Shown: positions 1 through 8,997 of the stretch, piece after piece
How positions within the stretch are numbered: position 1 is the first letter of the stretch
Layout of the letters: every line of letters begins with the position of its first letter
DNA from: Pseudomonadota bacterium
Lineage (GTDB): Bacteria; Pseudomonadota; Alphaproteobacteria; Rhizobiales; Xanthobacteraceae
Direction of reading: 5' to 3'
NCBI GenBank assembly: GCA_023422775.1
Contig: JAFAGM010000084.1
Span: forward strand, 62,001-126,000
Length of the DNA: 64,000 nucleotides
The notes under the pieces: model-generated
The model's database searches: none
What the model saw: the letters and a program-made list of their open reading frames with translations, nothing else
What the model was told of the DNA's origin: nothing
Position numbers and translations under genes: made by a program

Positions 1-260
1 GTCTCGATCACCAGATCCCCGTCGGTCGCTGTCGTCTCCGAGATGGCGCCGAGATGGATCACGGCCTCGAGCCGGCGGCCCTTCAGCCACTCCGTCAGTT
101 CGGCCGGCGGCACGAAATCGGCAAGCTGCCGCTTGGCGAGATTCCGCCATTTGCCGTCATGGCCGAGCACGTCGCACACCGCCACGTCGCGGCTGGCGTC
201 GTTCAACGCGGCCACAACGTTCGATCCGATAAAGCCGGCACCCCCGGTTACCAGCAGCAT
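1..260 (-). CDS. hldD: ADP-L-glycero-D-manno-heptose 6-epimerase, N-terminal part (cut by window edge)
   Basis: Reading the minus strand from the ATG at 260 gives a protein that opens MLLVTGGAGFIGSN, the NAD-binding Rossmann motif of extended SDRs. About 86 residues are in the window and the rest lies to the left. HLGAISETTATDGD near residue 70 is the stretch I associate with HldD/RfaD, which epimerises ADP-D-glycero-D-manno-heptose to the L,D form for the LPS inner core. The gene is divergent from the heptosyltransferase at 402, which uses this product, and this supports the call. Family membership is clear; the C-terminal catalytic residues cannot be seen. Confidence 0.88.
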   Translation of the reverse strand, partial: MLLVTGGAGFIGSNVVAALNDASRDVAVCDVLGHDGKWRNLAKRQLADFVPPAELTEWLKGRRLEAVIHLGAISETTATDGDLVIE

Positions 261-401
261 GCCGTCCCCTGCCAAGATTGTTCAGAGGCCAGCTTTGCCC
301 CAGTCCCGCGCGGCAGGCAACTTGGCTGATCGCGACTTTACCCGCCGCCACGGAGCGGTTACCGACGGGAACGAAACTGCCCTGTTAAGGCCCATCAAAA
401 G

Positions 402-1466
402 ATGAATTCATATTCACAAAACGGGATCGAGCCGGAGGACGCCGCCGATACACGGCCGATCCTGATTATCCCCTATATGTGGATCGGCGACTTTGTCCGG
501 GGCCATACGGTCGTGCGTGTTCTGAAGCAGCGCTGGCCCAACCGGCCGGTCGACCTGCTGGTGACCTCCCTGTGCGCGCCACTGGTGGATTACATGCCGG
601 GCGTGCGCGCCGGAATCGTCTGGGACCTGCCCCGGAGCCGGCTTGCGCTGGCCAGGCAGTGGCGTCTGGCGGCGGAACTGCGCGCCAGACGCTACGGAAC
701 CGCCCTCGTGCTGCCCCGCACCTGGAAGGCAGCAATTGCTCCAGCGCTGGCCGGTATCCCCGAACGGGTCGGCTTCTTCGGCGAAGCTCGATTCGGGCTG
801 ATCAACCGGATGCGCTGGGGCGAGAAGGCCCTGCCGCGCTTCATCGACAAGAATGCCGCGCTGGCCCTGCCCGCGCGGGCACCCTTGCCGCCGGAATGGC
901 CGGTGCCGCAACTATCCGTCACCCCTGAGGAGACGGCCCGCTGGCGCCAGGCCAACGGCCTCGGCTCCGGGCCTGCGGTGGCGCTGGGGCCGGGCTCGGT
1001 CGGCGCCTCCAAGCGCTGGACTTATTATCCGGAAGCCGCGCGGCTGTTGGTCGAGCGCGGCATCGATGTCTGGGTGGTCGGCGGTCCCGGCGAGAAGGCG
1101 TTGGCGCGGGAGATCGTCGCCACCGCCGGCAGCAAGGTCCGCGACCTCACCGGGACCGATCTGCGCAACGGCATCCTGGCGATGGCCGCAGCCGGCGTCG
1201 CCATCTCGAATGATTCGGGCCTGATGCATATCGCTGCCGCGATCGGCACGCCGACCATGGGCATTTTCGGGCCGACCAGCCCTTATTTGTGGGCGCCGCT
1301 CAACGGTCTCGCGGCGACGGTGCTTCAGACCAGGGGGGAACTGGCGTGCCAGCCCTGCCAGCGCACCGTCTGCACCATGAACGACCACCGCTGCATGCGC
1401 AACATCGACGCTTCCTACGTCGCCGAGATCGCGCAGCGCCTGCTGGTGACTCATCCTAAAGCGTGA
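402..1466 (+). CDS. waaF: Lipopolysaccharide heptosyltransferase II-type (GT9 family)
   Basis: A 354-residue GT9 glycosyltransferase that should move L,D-heptose from ADP-heptose onto the LPS inner core at the cytoplasmic face of the inner membrane. The N-terminal domain opens with PILIIPYMWIGDFVRGH, which corresponds to the acceptor-side P-x-x-x-GD motif. The C-terminal donor domain has GPGSVGASKRW near residue 196 and NDSGLMHIAAAIGTPT near 268, both typical of WaaF/WaaC. Length fits the family. Its divergent neighbour is hldD, which makes the donor sugar. WaaF and WaaC are hard to separate by eye; I prefer WaaF. Confidence 0.85.
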   Translation: MNSYSQNGIEPEDAADTRPILIIPYMWIGDFVRGHTVVRVLKQRWPNRPVDLLVTSLCAPLVDYMPGVRAGIVWDLPRSRLALARQWRLAAELRARRYGTALVLPRTWKAAIAPALAGIPERVGFFGEARFGLINRMRWGEKALPRFIDKNAALALPARAPLPPEWPVPQLSVTPEETARWRQANGLGSGPAVALGPGSVGASKRWTYYPEAARLLVERGIDVWVVGGPGEKALAREIVATAGSKVRDLTGTDLRNGILAMAAAGVAISNDSGLMHIAAAIGTPTMGIFGPTSPYLWAPLNGLAATVLQTRGELACQPCQRTVCTMNDHRCMRNIDASYVAEIAQRLLVTHPKA

Positions 1467-1475
1467 TCGTCCTGA

Positions 1476-2522
1476 TTACATCAGCGTGCGATAAACCGCA
1501 GCGATCGCATTCGCCTCCGCATCGAGACTGAATTTCTGCAGCACACGCTCGCGCGCCCGCGCACCCATCGCGCTTGCCGATGCCGGGTCGCGCATCAACG
1601 GCTCCAGCGCGGCGGCCAGTGCGTCGACATCCCCCGGCGGGATCAGCACGCCGGTCACGCCGTCCTCCACCACGAATTCGGCCGCACCCGCGCGCGCCGC
1701 CACCAGCGCCGCGCCTGAGGACATCGCCTCGATCAGCGTCAAGCCGAAGCCTTCGTTGCGCGAGGTGAAGGCGTAGATCGTCAGCCGCTGGTACCAGCGC
1801 TGCACCTCCTCGATTTCGAGTTCGCCCGTGATGACGACGCGAGACTGCAGCCCGGCGGCCTCGATCTGCTTCTTCAGCCCGTTGGCAAAGCCCTGCTGCT
1901 CCGGCACCACGGCGCCGACGATGACGGCCGTAAAATCAGGATAGCGCGGCAGCAGCCGGCACATCGCCTCGACGAAGACGTCCGTGCCCTTCTGCGCACG
2001 CACCCGGCCGAAGCAGCCGATCGCGTAGCGGCCGGGCAATCTCGCCTCGGCAAACGCCGCAGCACGATCGGCCGGCGGCGCGTAGCGATCGGTGTCGACG
2101 CCATGCATGACCACGGTGGCGTCGCGCTCGAGATACGAGGCCGACAGTTCGGAGGTTGCGATGATCGCGTCCATCTGCCGGATCAGCCAACGCGTCAGCC
2201 GGGTGTGATGCCGCTGTGCGGCGGAGGTGAACACGAGTTTCAGCGGCCAGCCGAGCGCGCGCAGCAGGACGCCCGCAATCATCTCGTCATTGCGCCGCGC
2301 GTGCCAGATCAACGGCGTACGGCGGCGCCAGAGTTTCAACAGATCCGCAAATCCCATGCGCGCGATGCCGTCGGGCGCATGCGGCCCGAGCCACGCCGCC
2401 CGGTACATCCGGGCAAGCTTCGGCGCCACCATCCGGTTGGTTGCCGTGACGCCCGAGTAACGCCTGTGCAGATTCGGCACGATCAATTGCAGATCGCGGC
2501 TGGAATTGTTCTCGATGGGCAC
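1476..2522 (-). CDS. lpcC: GT4 glycosyltransferase, LpcC-like LPS core mannosyltransferase
   Basis: A 348-residue GT-B enzyme of family GT4. It starts with GTG at 2522, with a GGAG about 6 nt upstream. The N-terminal half has PNLHRRYSGVTATN and WHARRNDEMIAG. The C-terminal half has the nucleotide-sugar-binding pattern GCFGRVRAQKGTDVF near residue 165 and the E-x7-E motif SRNEGFGLTLIEAM near 260. From memory these segments match rhizobial LpcC, which adds mannose to Kdo in the LPS core. It converges on waaF with only 9 nt between the stop codons. The sugar specificity is inferred. Confidence 0.75.
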   Translation of the reverse strand: MPIENNSSRDLQLIVPNLHRRYSGVTATNRMVAPKLARMYRAAWLGPHAPDGIARMGFADLLKLWRRRTPLIWHARRNDEMIAGVLLRALGWPLKLVFTSAAQRHHTRLTRWLIRQMDAIIATSELSASYLERDATVVMHGVDTDRYAPPADRAAAFAEARLPGRYAIGCFGRVRAQKGTDVFVEAMCRLLPRYPDFTAVIVGAVVPEQQGFANGLKKQIEAAGLQSRVVITGELEIEEVQRWYQRLTIYAFTSRNEGFGLTLIEAMSSGAALVAARAGAAEFVVEDGVTGVLIPPGDVDALAAALEPLMRDPASASAMGARARERVLQKFSLDAEANAIAAVYRTLM

Positions 2523-2662
2523 GCCCGGCTCCGTTTCGGCAAGTTCCTATACGCAACATTAAGCATAGTGGCCAGTTCACTCGTACAGTTCACGTCAGCC
2601 GAAACTCCCTCTTCACCGCCTGCTGCCTAGCATCGCTCCCAATAAATGGGAGAGTTGAACTG

Positions 2663-3673
2663 ATGACCGTGCTCGTTACCGGTGGCGCCGGCTATATCGG
2701 AAGCCATATGGTTCATGCGCTGGTGGAAGCCCGCGAAAGCGTCGTCGTGGTCGACAATTTGTCCACCGGATTTTCCAGCTTCCTGCCCGAAGGCGTGCCG
2801 CTGTTCATCGGCGATGCCGGCGACGAAAACCTTGTCGAGGGCGTGATCGCCCAGCATGGCGTCGAGAGCATCATTCATTTCGCCGGCTCCGTCGTGGTCC
2901 CGGACTCGATGCGCGACCCGCTCGGCTATTACCGCAACAACACCATGACGACCCGGAGCCTGCTGAACGCCGCGGTCAAGGGCGGCGTCAAGCGCTTCAT
3001 CTTCTCATCGACGGCCGCCGTCTACGGCAATCCCGAACAGGTGCCGGTGCCGGAACATGCGCCGACGCGGCCGATGTCGCCCTACGGCTCCTCCAAGCTG
3101 ATGACCGAGATCATGCTGCACGATGTCGCCAGCGCCCACGACATGAGCTACGTCGTGCTGCGCTATTTCAACGTCGCAGGCGCCGATCCATTCGGCCGAG
3201 TCGGCCTCGCCACCGTCGGCGCGACGCATCTCCTGAAGATCGCCGTCGAGGCCGCTACCGGACAGCGCGCCAAGGTCGACGTGTTCGGAACCGACTATCC
3301 GACCCGGGACGGCAGTTGCATCCGCGATTTCATTCATGTCTCCGACCTCGCGCAGGCGCATCGCGCCGCGCTGGCCTATTTGCGCGGCGGCGGCAGTTCG
3401 ATCACGCTGAACTGCGGCTACGGCCGCGGCTACTCCGTGCTCGAAACGCTGGAGGCGGTGCGCCGGGTCTCGTCGAGCAATTTCGCGGTCCAGTACGCGC
3501 CGCGGCGGCCCGGCGACATCATGACCATGGTCGCCGATACCAGCCGCATCCGCGCCACGCTGGACTGGAAGCCGCGCTATGACGATCTCGACACCATCGC
3601 TGCCCACGCGCTGATCTGGGAAGAGAAGCTGCTCCGCGAACGCGGCGTTCCGCAGCAGGCGCAATCGGCGTGA
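2663..3673 (+). CDS. galE: UDP-glucose 4-epimerase
   Basis: A 336-residue extended SDR that interconverts UDP-glucose and UDP-galactose for LPS and exopolysaccharide. It begins with the Rossmann motif TGGAGYIGSH at residues 6-15. The catalytic Tyr-x-x-x-Lys is YGSSK near residue 141, with the catalytic serine in FSSTAAVYG near 114. PTRDGSCIRDFIHVSDLA near 212 is a GalE hallmark. The ATG at 2663 follows GGGAGAG with good spacing. It is divergent from the lpcC-like gene and shares a 140 bp promoter region with it. Confidence 0.92.
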   Translation: MTVLVTGGAGYIGSHMVHALVEARESVVVVDNLSTGFSSFLPEGVPLFIGDAGDENLVEGVIAQHGVESIIHFAGSVVVPDSMRDPLGYYRNNTMTTRSLLNAAVKGGVKRFIFSSTAAVYGNPEQVPVPEHAPTRPMSPYGSSKLMTEIMLHDVASAHDMSYVVLRYFNVAGADPFGRVGLATVGATHLLKIAVEAATGQRAKVDVFGTDYPTRDGSCIRDFIHVSDLAQAHRAALAYLRGGGSSITLNCGYGRGYSVLETLEAVRRVSSSNFAVQYAPRRPGDIMTMVADTSRIRATLDWKPRYDDLDTIAAHALIWEEKLLRERGVPQQAQSA

Positions 3674-3780
3674 AATCAAGCACTTATTTGGCTTGAAAAA
3701 CCCTGCTTTAGCAGGCATGGAGGCATCGCAGCAGCCCTGACGCGCTGGCCCATCGGCCCGGTGCCGTCAATGGAACGCGG

Positions 3781-5601
3781 ATGACCGAACTTCCAAGCGA
3801 AACGCCCCGAAAAATCACCGACGACCCCTACGGCGCGGCGATCCTGATCCGCCGTCTCGTCGCCGAACAGGGGCTGGCCTACTGGCGACGCTATTTGCTC
3901 GCCTTCGCGCTGATGGCGATCGCGGCGGCGACCACGGCCGGTTCCGCCTATCTGCTCGGCGAGGTCATCAACAAGGCCTATGTCGACAAGGACGTGCGCG
4001 GGATTGCGATCCTGTCGCTGGTCACCATCGTCATCTTCACCGTCAAGGGTGCGGCGACCTACGGGCACACCGTGATCCTGTCGCAGATCGGCAACGCCAT
4101 CCTCGCCAACAACCAGCGGGCGCTGTTCGCCAAGCTGATGAGCGAAAACATCGCGTTCTTCTCCGAGCGGCATTCCTCGGAATTCCTGGCGCGACTGACC
4201 GCCGGCGCCACGTCGGTGACGCAGGTGCTTAATCTGCTGATCAACGCCATCGGGCGGGATCTCCTGTCGCTGATCGCGCTCGTCACCGTCATGGTGATGA
4301 CCGATCCGATGATGGCGCTGCTCGGCTTTGCGGTGGCGCCGCCGGCGATGATCGTGCTGCGCAAGCTCGTGAAGCGCATCAAGGGCCTTGCCCACAACCA
4401 GTTCTCCGGCACCGCCGACATCATGGAAACGATGCAGGAATCCCTGCAGGGCATCCGAACGGTGAAGGCGTTCACGCTCGAACAGGCGATGCGCGAGCGC
4501 ATCGACGCCAGCATCGCCGCGGTCGAGCGCAACGCCAACAAGATGGCGCGCGTCTCCAACCGTTCCAGCCCGCTGATGGAGACGCTCGGCGGCTTCGCGA
4601 TCGCCGGCGGCCTGATGTATGGCGGCTACCGCGTGGTCGCGATGGGCGCGCCGCCCGGACAGTTCTTCTCGTTCCTGACCGCGTTCCTCCTGGCCTATGA
4701 GCCGGCCAAGCGGCTGGCGCGCCTCAATATCGAGCTCAACAGCAATCTGATCGGCGCACGCAAGCTGCTGGAGATCGTCGACAGCCCGCCGAGCGAGCCC
4801 GACGACTCTGACAAGCCGGCGCTGCAGCTCAGCGACGCCCGCGTCGAGTTCCGCGACGTCACGTTCGGCTACCGGCGAAGCGAGCCGGTGCTGCGCCGCA
4901 TGAGCTTCGTCGCCGAACCCGGCAAGACCACCGCGCTGGTCGGACCGTCCGGCGGCGGCAAGTCCACCGTGCTGGCGCTGCTGCTGCGGCTCTACGAGGT
5001 CAACGGCGGCGCGATCCTGATCGACGACCAGACGATCTCCGACGTGTCGCGCCATTCGCTGCGCGCGCAGACCGGCTATGTCGGACAGGACGTCTATCTG
5101 TTCCGCGACACCATCGGCGCCAACATCGCGTTCGGCAAGGTCGGCGCCACGCAGGACGAGATCGTAGCGGCGGCGAAGGCCGCCTGCGCGCACGACTTCA
5201 TCATGGGTTTTCCGCTGGGCTACGACACTCCGGTCGGCGAACACGGCACACAGCTTTCCGGCGGGCAGCGCCAGCGCATCGCGGTCGCCCGCGCGCTCGT
5301 CAAGAATGCGCCGATCATTCTGCTCGATGAAGCCACCGCCGCGCTGGATTCGGAATCCGAAAAGGCCGTGCAGGAGGCGATCGAGCATCTCTGCCAGAAC
5401 CGCACCACCATCGTCATCGCCCACCGCCTGCACACCATCATGCATGCCGACGCCATTCTGGTGGTCGAGGCCGGCGAGATCGTCGAACGCGGCCAGCACG
5501 ACGACCTGCTGCGACGCGGCGGCCGATACGCCTCGTTCTTCCGCCTGCAGCAGCGCGGCGTCGGCACACCCAATCTGACGCCGGTCAGCGCAACCGCATA
5601 A
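3781..5601 (+). CDS. ABC exporter, fused membrane and ATPase domains (MsbA-like)
   Basis: A 606-residue half-transporter. The N-terminal ~330 residues contain about six membrane segments with an ABC_membrane pattern, including ETMQESLQGIRTVKAF. The ATPase domain has Walker A GPSGGGKS near residue 389, the signature LSGGQRQRIAVARAL near 493 and Walker B IILLDEATAALDSES near 513, followed by the H-loop IAHRLHT. The architecture and the location next to LPS genes point to lipid or glycolipid export of the MsbA type, probably as a homodimer. The substrate cannot be read from sequence. It lies 107 bp after galE and could share its transcript. Confidence 0.85.
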   Translation: MTELPSETPRKITDDPYGAAILIRRLVAEQGLAYWRRYLLAFALMAIAAATTAGSAYLLGEVINKAYVDKDVRGIAILSLVTIVIFTVKGAATYGHTVILSQIGNAILANNQRALFAKLMSENIAFFSERHSSEFLARLTAGATSVTQVLNLLINAIGRDLLSLIALVTVMVMTDPMMALLGFAVAPPAMIVLRKLVKRIKGLAHNQFSGTADIMETMQESLQGIRTVKAFTLEQAMRERIDASIAAVERNANKMARVSNRSSPLMETLGGFAIAGGLMYGGYRVVAMGAPPGQFFSFLTAFLLAYEPAKRLARLNIELNSNLIGARKLLEIVDSPPSEPDDSDKPALQLSDARVEFRDVTFGYRRSEPVLRRMSFVAEPGKTTALVGPSGGGKSTVLALLLRLYEVNGGAILIDDQTISDVSRHSLRAQTGYVGQDVYLFRDTIGANIAFGKVGATQDEIVAAAKAACAHDFIMGFPLGYDTPVGEHGTQLSGGQRQRIAVARALVKNAPIILLDEATAALDSESEKAVQEAIEHLCQNRTTIVIAHRLHTIMHADAILVVEAGEIVERGQHDDLLRRGGRYASFFRLQQRGVGTPNLTPVSATA

Positions 5602-5645
5602 GGCATCCACCGCATTTTCCAACTGCAACCCGTCGAGACCCTTTC

Positions 5646-6347
5646 ATGACCGCAGCCTCCTACGTCATTCCCGCTCCCCCGCAGGCCTCGCTTCCCGTCG
5701 TCGGCGAGACCAAAACCTATCCGGTTCGCCGCATCTGGTGCGTCGGGCGCAACTATCTCGAGCACATCCGCGAGATGGGCAATGACGAGCGCGCGCCGCC
5801 GTTCTTCTTCGCCAAGCATGCCGACATGCTGGTGCCCGATGGCGCCACCATTCCCTATCCGCCGCTGACCAAGGACCTGCATCACGAGGTCGAGCTGATC
5901 GTCGCCATGAAGAGCGGCGGGCTCAACATTCCCGCCGACAAGGCGCTCGACCATGTCTACGGCTATGCGGTCGGCATCGACCTCACCCGCCGCGACCTGC
6001 AGATCGCTTCGCGCAAGAAGGAGCGGCCCTGGGAAATCGGCAAGTCGTTCGACTATTCCGCGCCCTGCTCCGCAATCCAGCCGGCGGCGAAGATCGGCCA
6101 CCCGAGCAAGGGCAAGATCTGGCTGACCGTGAACGGCACTGAGACGCAGAAGGGCGACCTCACCGAGCTGATCTGGAACGTGCCCGAGATCATCTGGCAG
6201 CTTTCGCAGCAGGTGAAACTCGCCGCCGGCGACATCATCATGACGGGCACGCCGGCCGGCGTCTCCCAGCTCAAGCCCGGCGACAAGCTCGAATGCGGCG
6301 TCGACGGCGTCGGCACGCTGAAGGTGAACATCGGCAATCCGGAATAG
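5646..6347 (+). CDS. Fumarylacetoacetate hydrolase (FAH) family protein
   Basis: A 233-residue single-domain member of the FAH superfamily, which cleaves or hydrates beta-keto acids in aromatic catabolism. VGRNYLEHIREM near residue 36 and the metal-binding LHHEVELIVA near 80 are present. So are GYAVGIDLTRRDLQ near 105 and MTGTPAGVSQLKPGD near 199, which are the usual conserved blocks. It is a cytosolic Mg-dependent enzyme. The closest named relatives are acylpyruvate hydrolases of the YcgM/FAHD1 kind. It is 7 bp upstream of the serine hydrolase, so the two are likely co-transcribed. Confidence 0.85.
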   Translation: MTAASYVIPAPPQASLPVVGETKTYPVRRIWCVGRNYLEHIREMGNDERAPPFFFAKHADMLVPDGATIPYPPLTKDLHHEVELIVAMKSGGLNIPADKALDHVYGYAVGIDLTRRDLQIASRKKERPWEIGKSFDYSAPCSAIQPAAKIGHPSKGKIWLTVNGTETQKGDLTELIWNVPEIIWQLSQQVKLAAGDIIMTGTPAGVSQLKPGDKLECGVDGVGTLKVNIGNPE

Positions 6348-6354
6348 CGTTGGA

Positions 6355-7542
6355 ATGGCTGACGGCACGCAAGATTCACCCACTAGCAAAGCGCTCGACA
6401 CCAGCCTGCGCGAAGCGGTCGAGCGCAAGGATGTGCCGGGCGTGGTCGCACTGGTCACCGATCGCGATCGCGTGCTCTATCAGAGTGCTTTCGGCGTCGC
6501 CGATGTCGCAACCGGACGTCCGCTAAAGTCAGATGCGCTGTTCCGCATCGCCTCGATGACCAAGCCGATCACCTCGGTTGCGTTGATGCAACTGATCGAG
6601 CAAGGCCGCATCGGTCTCGATGACCCGGCCGAAAAATACCTGCCCGAACTCGCAGGCCTGAAGGTGCTCGAATCGTTCGACGCGGCGAGTGGAGCCTACG
6701 TGCTGCGTCCGGCATCGCGGCCGGCAACCGTCAGGCACTTCCTGACGCACACGTCGGGACTGGCCTATCCGTTCACCAGCCCGATCTGGCGCGATTTCAA
6801 GCCGCGCGCCGGCGAGACCTATCCGTTCGGCGGGCCGCTGCTGTTCGATCCGGGCGAGCGCTGGCACTACAGCACCAGCACCGACGTCGTCGGCAGGCTG
6901 GTCGAGGTGCTGTCCGCCCAGAAGCTCGAGGATTATTTCCGCCAGCACATCCTTGCCCCGCTCGGGATGGACGACACCTCCTACAACGTGCCTGAGGCAA
7001 AGGGGCCGCGCCTCGTCGCGCAACAGCAGCGCGGCGGCGAACGCATGGATGGCGCCGTCGAACTGCAGCAACCGCAGCTTGGGCTCACCATCGCGTCGCC
7101 GATCGGCGGCGGCGGCCTTGCATCGACCGCCGACGACTACGGACGCTTCGTGCGCATGCTGCTCAACGGCGGCACGCTGGACGGAGCGCGCGTGCTCAAG
7201 GCCAAAACGGTGGCGCTGATGGGCGAGAACCACATCGGCGCGGTCACGGTCCCTGCGCACAAGAGCGCGCTGCCGCGCAGCGCCGACTTCACCTTCATAG
7301 CCGACGGCCGCGACAAATGGGGGCTCGGCTTCCTGATCACCGCCGACCAGGTGCAGGGCAAGCGCTCCCCGGGCAGCCTGAGCTGGGGCGGCATCAACAA
7401 CACCTACTTCTGGATCGATCCCGCCCGCGGCATCGCCGGCGTGATCATGATGCAGTACCTGCCGTTCGCCGACGCCAAGGCGCTGGCCACCTACGACACC
7501 TTCGAGCGCGGCGCCTATCGGCTCGTGAACGGCGCGCGGTAA
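6355..7542 (+). CDS. Serine hydrolase, class C beta-lactamase/esterase family
   Basis: A 395-residue beta-lactamase-fold serine hydrolase. The nucleophile motif SMTK is at residues 67-70 (RIASMTKPITSVALMQ). A YST triad stands in place of the penicillin-binding Y-x-N near residue 171, and SWGGINNTYFWID supplies the C-terminal KTG-like strand. No signal peptide is visible, so a cytosolic esterase or lactonase is more likely than a true beta-lactamase. It follows the FAH-family gene by 7 bp. A 7-bp GC stem at 7569-7587 after the stop may help end the transcript. Confidence 0.85.
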   Translation: MADGTQDSPTSKALDTSLREAVERKDVPGVVALVTDRDRVLYQSAFGVADVATGRPLKSDALFRIASMTKPITSVALMQLIEQGRIGLDDPAEKYLPELAGLKVLESFDAASGAYVLRPASRPATVRHFLTHTSGLAYPFTSPIWRDFKPRAGETYPFGGPLLFDPGERWHYSTSTDVVGRLVEVLSAQKLEDYFRQHILAPLGMDDTSYNVPEAKGPRLVAQQQRGGERMDGAVELQQPQLGLTIASPIGGGGLASTADDYGRFVRMLLNGGTLDGARVLKAKTVALMGENHIGAVTVPAHKSALPRSADFTFIADGRDKWGLGFLITADQVQGKRSPGSLSWGGINNTYFWIDPARGIAGVIMMQYLPFADAKALATYDTFERGAYRLVNGAR

Positions 7543-7710
7543 AATCTCTGGGTCGTCTCGCTATGTCTGGCCGGCATCACGCCGGCCGGACAGGCTGGAC
7601 CGCTCCATTCTCCGTTCTGTGCGGTCCGTCACATACCTGACGCATGACTTGTTGGACCTTCGCGAAACTCCCTGCCCCACCTGATTGGGCCGGGACTTCA
7701 GGAGGTTCGG

Positions 7711-7911
7711 ATGACAAAGCATCGCAGGATTACCGGGTTCGTGGCCATCGCCCTGCTCGCCGTCGCCACTACCGCGATCAGCAAGAAGCCCCACCCGACC
7801 GACGGCGCCACCTTCTCGAAAGGCGCCACAATTGACGCGAGCGAACTCGCGCCTGCGAATTTTGATGAGCGCTGGTCGGCGATCGCCGCCCTGACGCCTG
7901 GTGAGCAGTGA
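7711..7911 (+). CDS. Small exported or membrane-anchored hypothetical protein
   Basis: A 66-residue protein preceded by AGGAGG at 7 nt from the ATG, which makes translation believable. Residues 8-23 (TGFVAIALLAVATTAI) form a hydrophobic segment after a basic MTKHRR, so it is either secreted or held in the inner membrane by its N-terminus. The remaining ~40 residues are polar and show no motif I know. No function is proposed. Confidence 0.55.
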   Translation: MTKHRRITGFVAIALLAVATTAISKKPHPTDGATFSKGATIDASELAPANFDERWSAIAALTPGEQ

Positions 7912-7970
7912 GCAAATCAGGGGCGCAATGATCGTCTACGCTTCCGGGCACTCCTGAGACTCGCGTGCGC

Positions 7971-8858
7971 TCAAATGATCGGCGCGGCATGCACGGATAC
8001 GTCGACATGCAGCCCGGTCGGGTCGTCCGCATCGCCGACGAAGCCGCCCGATATCGGGCTTGCCTGCTCCGCCTCGCGGGTCGCGCCGACACGGATCAGG
8101 TTGGCGCCGGCGATCAGGCCATTGGTCGGATCGTACTCGGTCCAGCCGGCGCCGGGCAGATAGACGCTGCACCAGGCGTGGGTGCTGCCGCCGCCCACGG
8201 TCGTGCCGGAGGCGTCGTTGTACAGATAGCCGGTGACGAAACGCGTGGCGAGGCCGAAGCTGCGCAGCGCCTCCATCATCAGCACGGCAAAGTCGCGGCA
8301 CGTGCCGGAGCCGAGCGCAACGGTCCGGGCCGCCGTCTGCGTCCCCTCCTCGTAGCGTGCGCGATAACGAAACTCCTGCTTGATCGCGTGCGTCATCGCC
8401 TCCAGCACGCGCAGCGTCTGCCTGCCTTCCACTTCGGAGACGACGCGGCGGGCCCAGGCGTCGACGGTTCGCTCGGAATCCTGCATCTGGCGTTCGGCAA
8501 GGCGCGCGAGATCCGGAATCTCGTGAGCGGCATAGGAAAACGGAAATGTCTCGGCGGTCGCGTCGAGACTGTAAACCGGAAGCGGCTGGCCGTCGGGGTG
8601 ATGCGTCATGTCGAGCGTCGACACGATGCTGAGGTGCGTCGTCCTTAGCCCTTCGGGCCACTCGAGGTAGCATATGGAATTGTTGAAGACGTCATGCTTC
8701 CAGTAGATCGCCTTCGGCTCCGGTTCGACCTTCAGCGTCGCGCTGTGCAGGCGGAGATCGTGGCTCTCGTCCGGCCGCACCATCAGCTTGTGCCGCAGCA
8801 GGCCCACCGGGTTGCGGTAGGTATATTCGGTGGTGTGCACGATGCCGATCCTCGCCAT
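7971..8858 (-). CDS. Transglutaminase-like cysteine peptidase family protein
   Basis: A 295-residue protein. The ATG at 8858 is chosen over upstream in-frame starts because AGGAGG sits just before it and the bacterial transglutaminase N-terminal domain starts here (VHTTEYTYRNPVGLLRHKLMVRP). The core domain has the triad: Cys187 in SGTCRDFA, His227 in STHAWCSVY and Asp243 in EYDPTNG. Such proteins act as peptidases or amide-bond-modifying enzymes. The substrate is unknown. There is no signal peptide, so it is probably cytosolic. It is divergent from the SLC13 permease. Confidence 0.85.
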   Translation of the reverse strand: MARIGIVHTTEYTYRNPVGLLRHKLMVRPDESHDLRLHSATLKVEPEPKAIYWKHDVFNNSICYLEWPEGLRTTHLSIVSTLDMTHHPDGQPLPVYSLDATAETFPFSYAAHEIPDLARLAERQMQDSERTVDAWARRVVSEVEGRQTLRVLEAMTHAIKQEFRYRARYEEGTQTAARTVALGSGTCRDFAVLMMEALRSFGLATRFVTGYLYNDASGTTVGGGSTHAWCSVYLPGAGWTEYDPTNGLIAGANLIRVGATREAEQASPISGGFVGDADDPTGLHVDVSVHAAPII

Positions 8859-8997
8859 GCGGGCCTCCTGCGGCTGGATTGACTCCATTGGACCGGACGG
8901 GCTCGATGTACCGCGCGCCGGACACCTTCTACGATAGACAACGGTAGCCAACTTGCGGATCAGTGACTAGACGCCGCCACCGACGGAAGAGACATTG

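Noticed and set aside
43..405. Plus-strand open frames at the left edge
   Set aside because: They are antisense to the HldD N-terminus, whose Rossmann motif fixes the real strand and frame.
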